Assembly (NCBI GenBank): GCA_022539475.1
Contig: VCMS01000111.1
Coordinates: 62,001-126,000, forward strand
Direction: 5' to 3'
Source: Gracilaria domingensis
Lineage: Eukaryota; Rhodophyta; Florideophyceae; Gracilariales; Gracilariaceae
Length of the DNA stretch: 64,000 nucleotides
Shown piece by piece: positions 61,531 through 64,000 of this stretch. The stretch's first letter is position 1, and every line of letters starts with the position of its first letter. The translations under genes and the position numbers were made by a program. The notes below the pieces were generated by a model. It had not been told where the DNA came from, ran no database searches, and worked only from the letters and a program-made list of their open reading frames with translations.

Positions 61531-64000
61531 CTTACCAACGCGACTGTTGCCACACTGCACACAGAGTCTGCACCACTTACTACCCTCCGTTTGTCATCGT
61601 CCAAATCGCTCGCGTGCTCTTCATCCACCAAAGCACAGCCACTTATTTTTAGAAGCACGCGCTTTTGGAACCCATTCACACACCATTTTGATACACAACA
61701 CCGCCGCCCTGCCAGTGAAACAACTACAACCGTTACTGCGGAGCAACCGCACCGTAGCAGCCGTGAAACCTCCAGCACTTTTTGAGTCTACAGTTTCATG
61801 TGACACTCTTTCACTCACACACTACAACAGTAAGCCGCGCGAAGAATCTCACAACACCACAACCAGCAGCAAACCGTTTGACATTTCGTGATCGATACTT
61901 GTAGCTGTATGCCATCATCCCCCGCAACCTGCGCAGTACCGTGAATAAAACATTTTTTATAATAATAATAACAAAACTCTCTTCGCTCGTACCGCCAGCG
62001 TACTTGCTCTGTTCCGCAACAAAACGTCCAATGGACCCCACTGGGGGGCAACATGCAACGCGGGACAAACCCGCACTTCTCCTCAGTTTGCTTGCTTCCT
62101 TTCCAAGCGAAAGGACGCAGCCAGATTGCCCCCCTCGCAAGACTTTCAAACAAGCTCAACAAACAGCCACAGATGGAGCTGCTCCAAGTACCCTTCAGTT
62201 AATAATGAGATCATCCAAAAATTCAACACTCCAACACAAGCAGAGACCAGCAGCCAACCCTTCTGAACAACTTGTACATTCAGCACATCTCTTAACACAT
62301 GTTGGGGGGCAACGGCGTTAGCTCTAACCCACTACTCTTCATCAATTGCTCTTGTCACAAAGTTTATGGTCAAAATATTCGTCCACTTCATAATCATAAA
62401 GCTAATTTCCTTCACCCTCGTACAACACGTAAACGCTGCGTGCAACTCACCAAAATGATCTAGTTGTACCATCTCTGTTTCTGCTCCAAGTACAAGTGAT
62501 TAAAATCAACCACGGGATAGCATTGCTCGCACCACAGCAAACGCAGTACCATCTAGTTTTTAAGTCCCACACTAAACGAGAGCGTAGCTATAGCACATCA
62601 ACTCATCTGCGACGCCAGTAATGACTTTTTCTGCAGCTCTTAGTGCTAACAAAACCGTTTGTTGTAACAGCATTCAGCCCTCATTTGCCCGTTACGCTGC
62701 AAAAGTCCCATGAATTACGGTACCCTATGAAACAAAACAATCCGCAAAGGTCAAAGGTTCGTCAGCAACATTCATTTTTTGGCACTATTACTGTCGTACA
62801 ATAGTACAATCATCGTCAGGAATCGTGTCGACGTACCTGAGGGGCTGATATTCTTTCCTCAGGGACCTTTTGGTTCGTTCGAGTGCAACGATCGGTTACC
62901 AGAAACCAAATCAGGAACGTAAAGAATTTGGTCCAAAATGAAGATTGGTTGACCACGCCGCCGCGACCTATGTGCCATGAGAGCTTCGGTTCTGGTTGAA
63001 TATGCGTTCGGTTTCAACCAAAGGGTCTTGGTGGTCCATGGTCCTTCCCGTGGAACCAAACTTGCTTCTTCTGTGAGCACCACGCAATTTGTGATGATTT
63101 TGATTTTTGAATTATCCTCAATATTTGTCCCAGTGTCATTAAGCCTACACAACACCAGTGGTTGTCATATAAAAACTAGCTTATCACAATCTTGTTTCAG
63201 GAAGGCATTTAAGATAAAACAGCGCGGATGGTAAAGTAAAGCACTCAAGACAATGTACTCCGGAGCGCCAGTTTAAGCAAATAACCAGTATTAATGTTAC
63301 TCAGCAGTTTGCGGGGCTAACTGAACAACATATCTATTTGACTCTTCCCAACCCAGCTCTATCAGTCAGCAGCGGGAGGATCGACTTGTCCCGAAGGACA
63401 AGTAACAATTTATTGTGCTCACATTCTCAGTTATCAGTCAGAAGCCAAATGCAGTGAGTCTACGCTTCTGACTGCTTTCTGTGTCCACCAAAAATAATTC
63501 AACAATAAATAGGGCTTCATCTGAAGAAGACCACCATATCTTAGGTATCTAATAAACTTAATTTCTCTGTTAAAGTTATGAAAAGTAGTGCGCTAATAAG
63601 TCCATTGCAGCATTTGTGACCATCATCACACATCAGCGTTCCCACTAATAGATAGCAATTCTGGTTTGGAAAAAAACAAGGACCGCCGCCAGAAGCTTTC
63701 AGAGACTGTCAGACGAGCATCCAAAACTGTTCCTCCCAACTTCCGACGAGAACTCGAAAAGCAAATTTCTAAGAACTGAGCCAAACTTCAAAAACAAACT
63801 CGAATAGATACATTAAAAACTTGTGCCATATTTCGGACACAAGCTCAAAAGCAATTGATAAACTCTGTGTCAATTTCCGGTACAAACGCAAACAAACCGG
63901 CTGAAGCTCTTCCCAATCTCTAGACATAAGCTCGTAATTTTTTTGAATGATTATTGGTAGGTAATCTTCAAGCGTAGGCAAAAAATTGGAAAAAAAAGAG
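61531..64000. other. Gene-poor right end
   Basis: The sequence changes from GC-rich to AT-richer near 61.5 kb. I find no recognisable protein or RNA gene to the right edge. A minus-strand frame from 63769 to the right edge encodes a degenerate aromatic/Leu repeat and could belong to a gene that continues outside, but support is weak. Confidence 0.4.

Noticed and set aside
61011-62321. Plus-strand frames downstream of the possible presequence exon
   Set aside because: They have no recognisable domain and no splice junction that would join them to the 60854-60934 exon in a convincing way.
1-64000. CRISPR arrays, bacterial operons, riboswitches, tRNA genes
   Set aside because: Short repeats lack regular unique spacers; spliceosomal introns and nuclear proteins rule out a bacterial origin. 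I scanned intergenic regions for T-arm-like GGTTCRA signals and found no complete cloverleaf, but a tRNA search tool could still find one.

Overview
This window is nuclear DNA of a eukaryotic alga with a plastid, most likely a unicellular or simple red alga (Rhodophyta). Eukaryote-only proteins (replication factor C, GPN-loop GTPase 2, UXT, Nup62, alpha-SNAP, p24 cargo receptor, USP deubiquitinase, TALE homeodomain) lie beside proteins of plastid biology (an ABCI11-type ATPase, a YbaB/STIC2-like protein, a TIC236/TamB-like translocon component, phylloquinone enzymes). Most genes are single long open frames, and the few introns I could resolve are short (about 76 to 117 nt) with GT/AG ends. Likely transit peptides carry Phe near the N terminus, as in red algae and glaucophytes. 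The species assignment is inference.

Layout. 1-7.4 kb: a gene fragment cut by the left edge, an intron-split plastid ABC ATPase, a bacterial-type SSB, a USP16/45-like deubiquitinase and RFC2. 7.4-16.2 kb: complex I 51 kDa subunit, a secreted LPMO-like protein, GPN2, UXT and YbaB, with three strong DNA hairpins between genes. 17-20.5 kb: a plastid 2Fe-2S thioredoxin-like ferredoxin protein, an unknown 391-residue protein and a Cys-rich CYCYVCD protein. 22-29 kb: two paralogous PH-domain AGC kinases on the same strand, separated by a hAT-like MITE and a decayed non-LTR retrotransposon. 29.9-39.7 kb: Nup62, alpha-SNAP, topoisomerase III alpha (with a frame change) and a membrane-anchored subtilase. 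39.9-47 kb: a methyltransferase, a MenF-MenD fusion and MenB. 47-58 kb: retroelement remnants, an orphan adenylate-forming-enzyme lid domain on a coiled coil, organellar IF-3, p24 and the 2000-residue TIC236-like protein with a frame break at a G run. 58.4-64 kb: a TALE homeodomain gene, then 4 kb of low-complexity and apparently non-coding DNA.

The most interesting system is the phylloquinone (vitamin K1) neighbourhood: isochorismate synthase and SEPHCHC synthase fused in one polypeptide, divergent from MenB (DHNA-CoA synthase), whose C terminus fits the type 1 peroxisomal signal. A SAM methyltransferase follows MenF-MenD on the same strand. In some red algae the men genes remain in the plastid genome, and in plants and diatoms MenF-MenD-MenC-MenH form the PHYLLO fusion, so a linked nuclear MenF-MenD plus MenB set is informative. 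Genes are often head to head with 120 to 1050 bp of shared upstream DNA. Start codons were taken as the first sensible ATG rather than the longest open frame.
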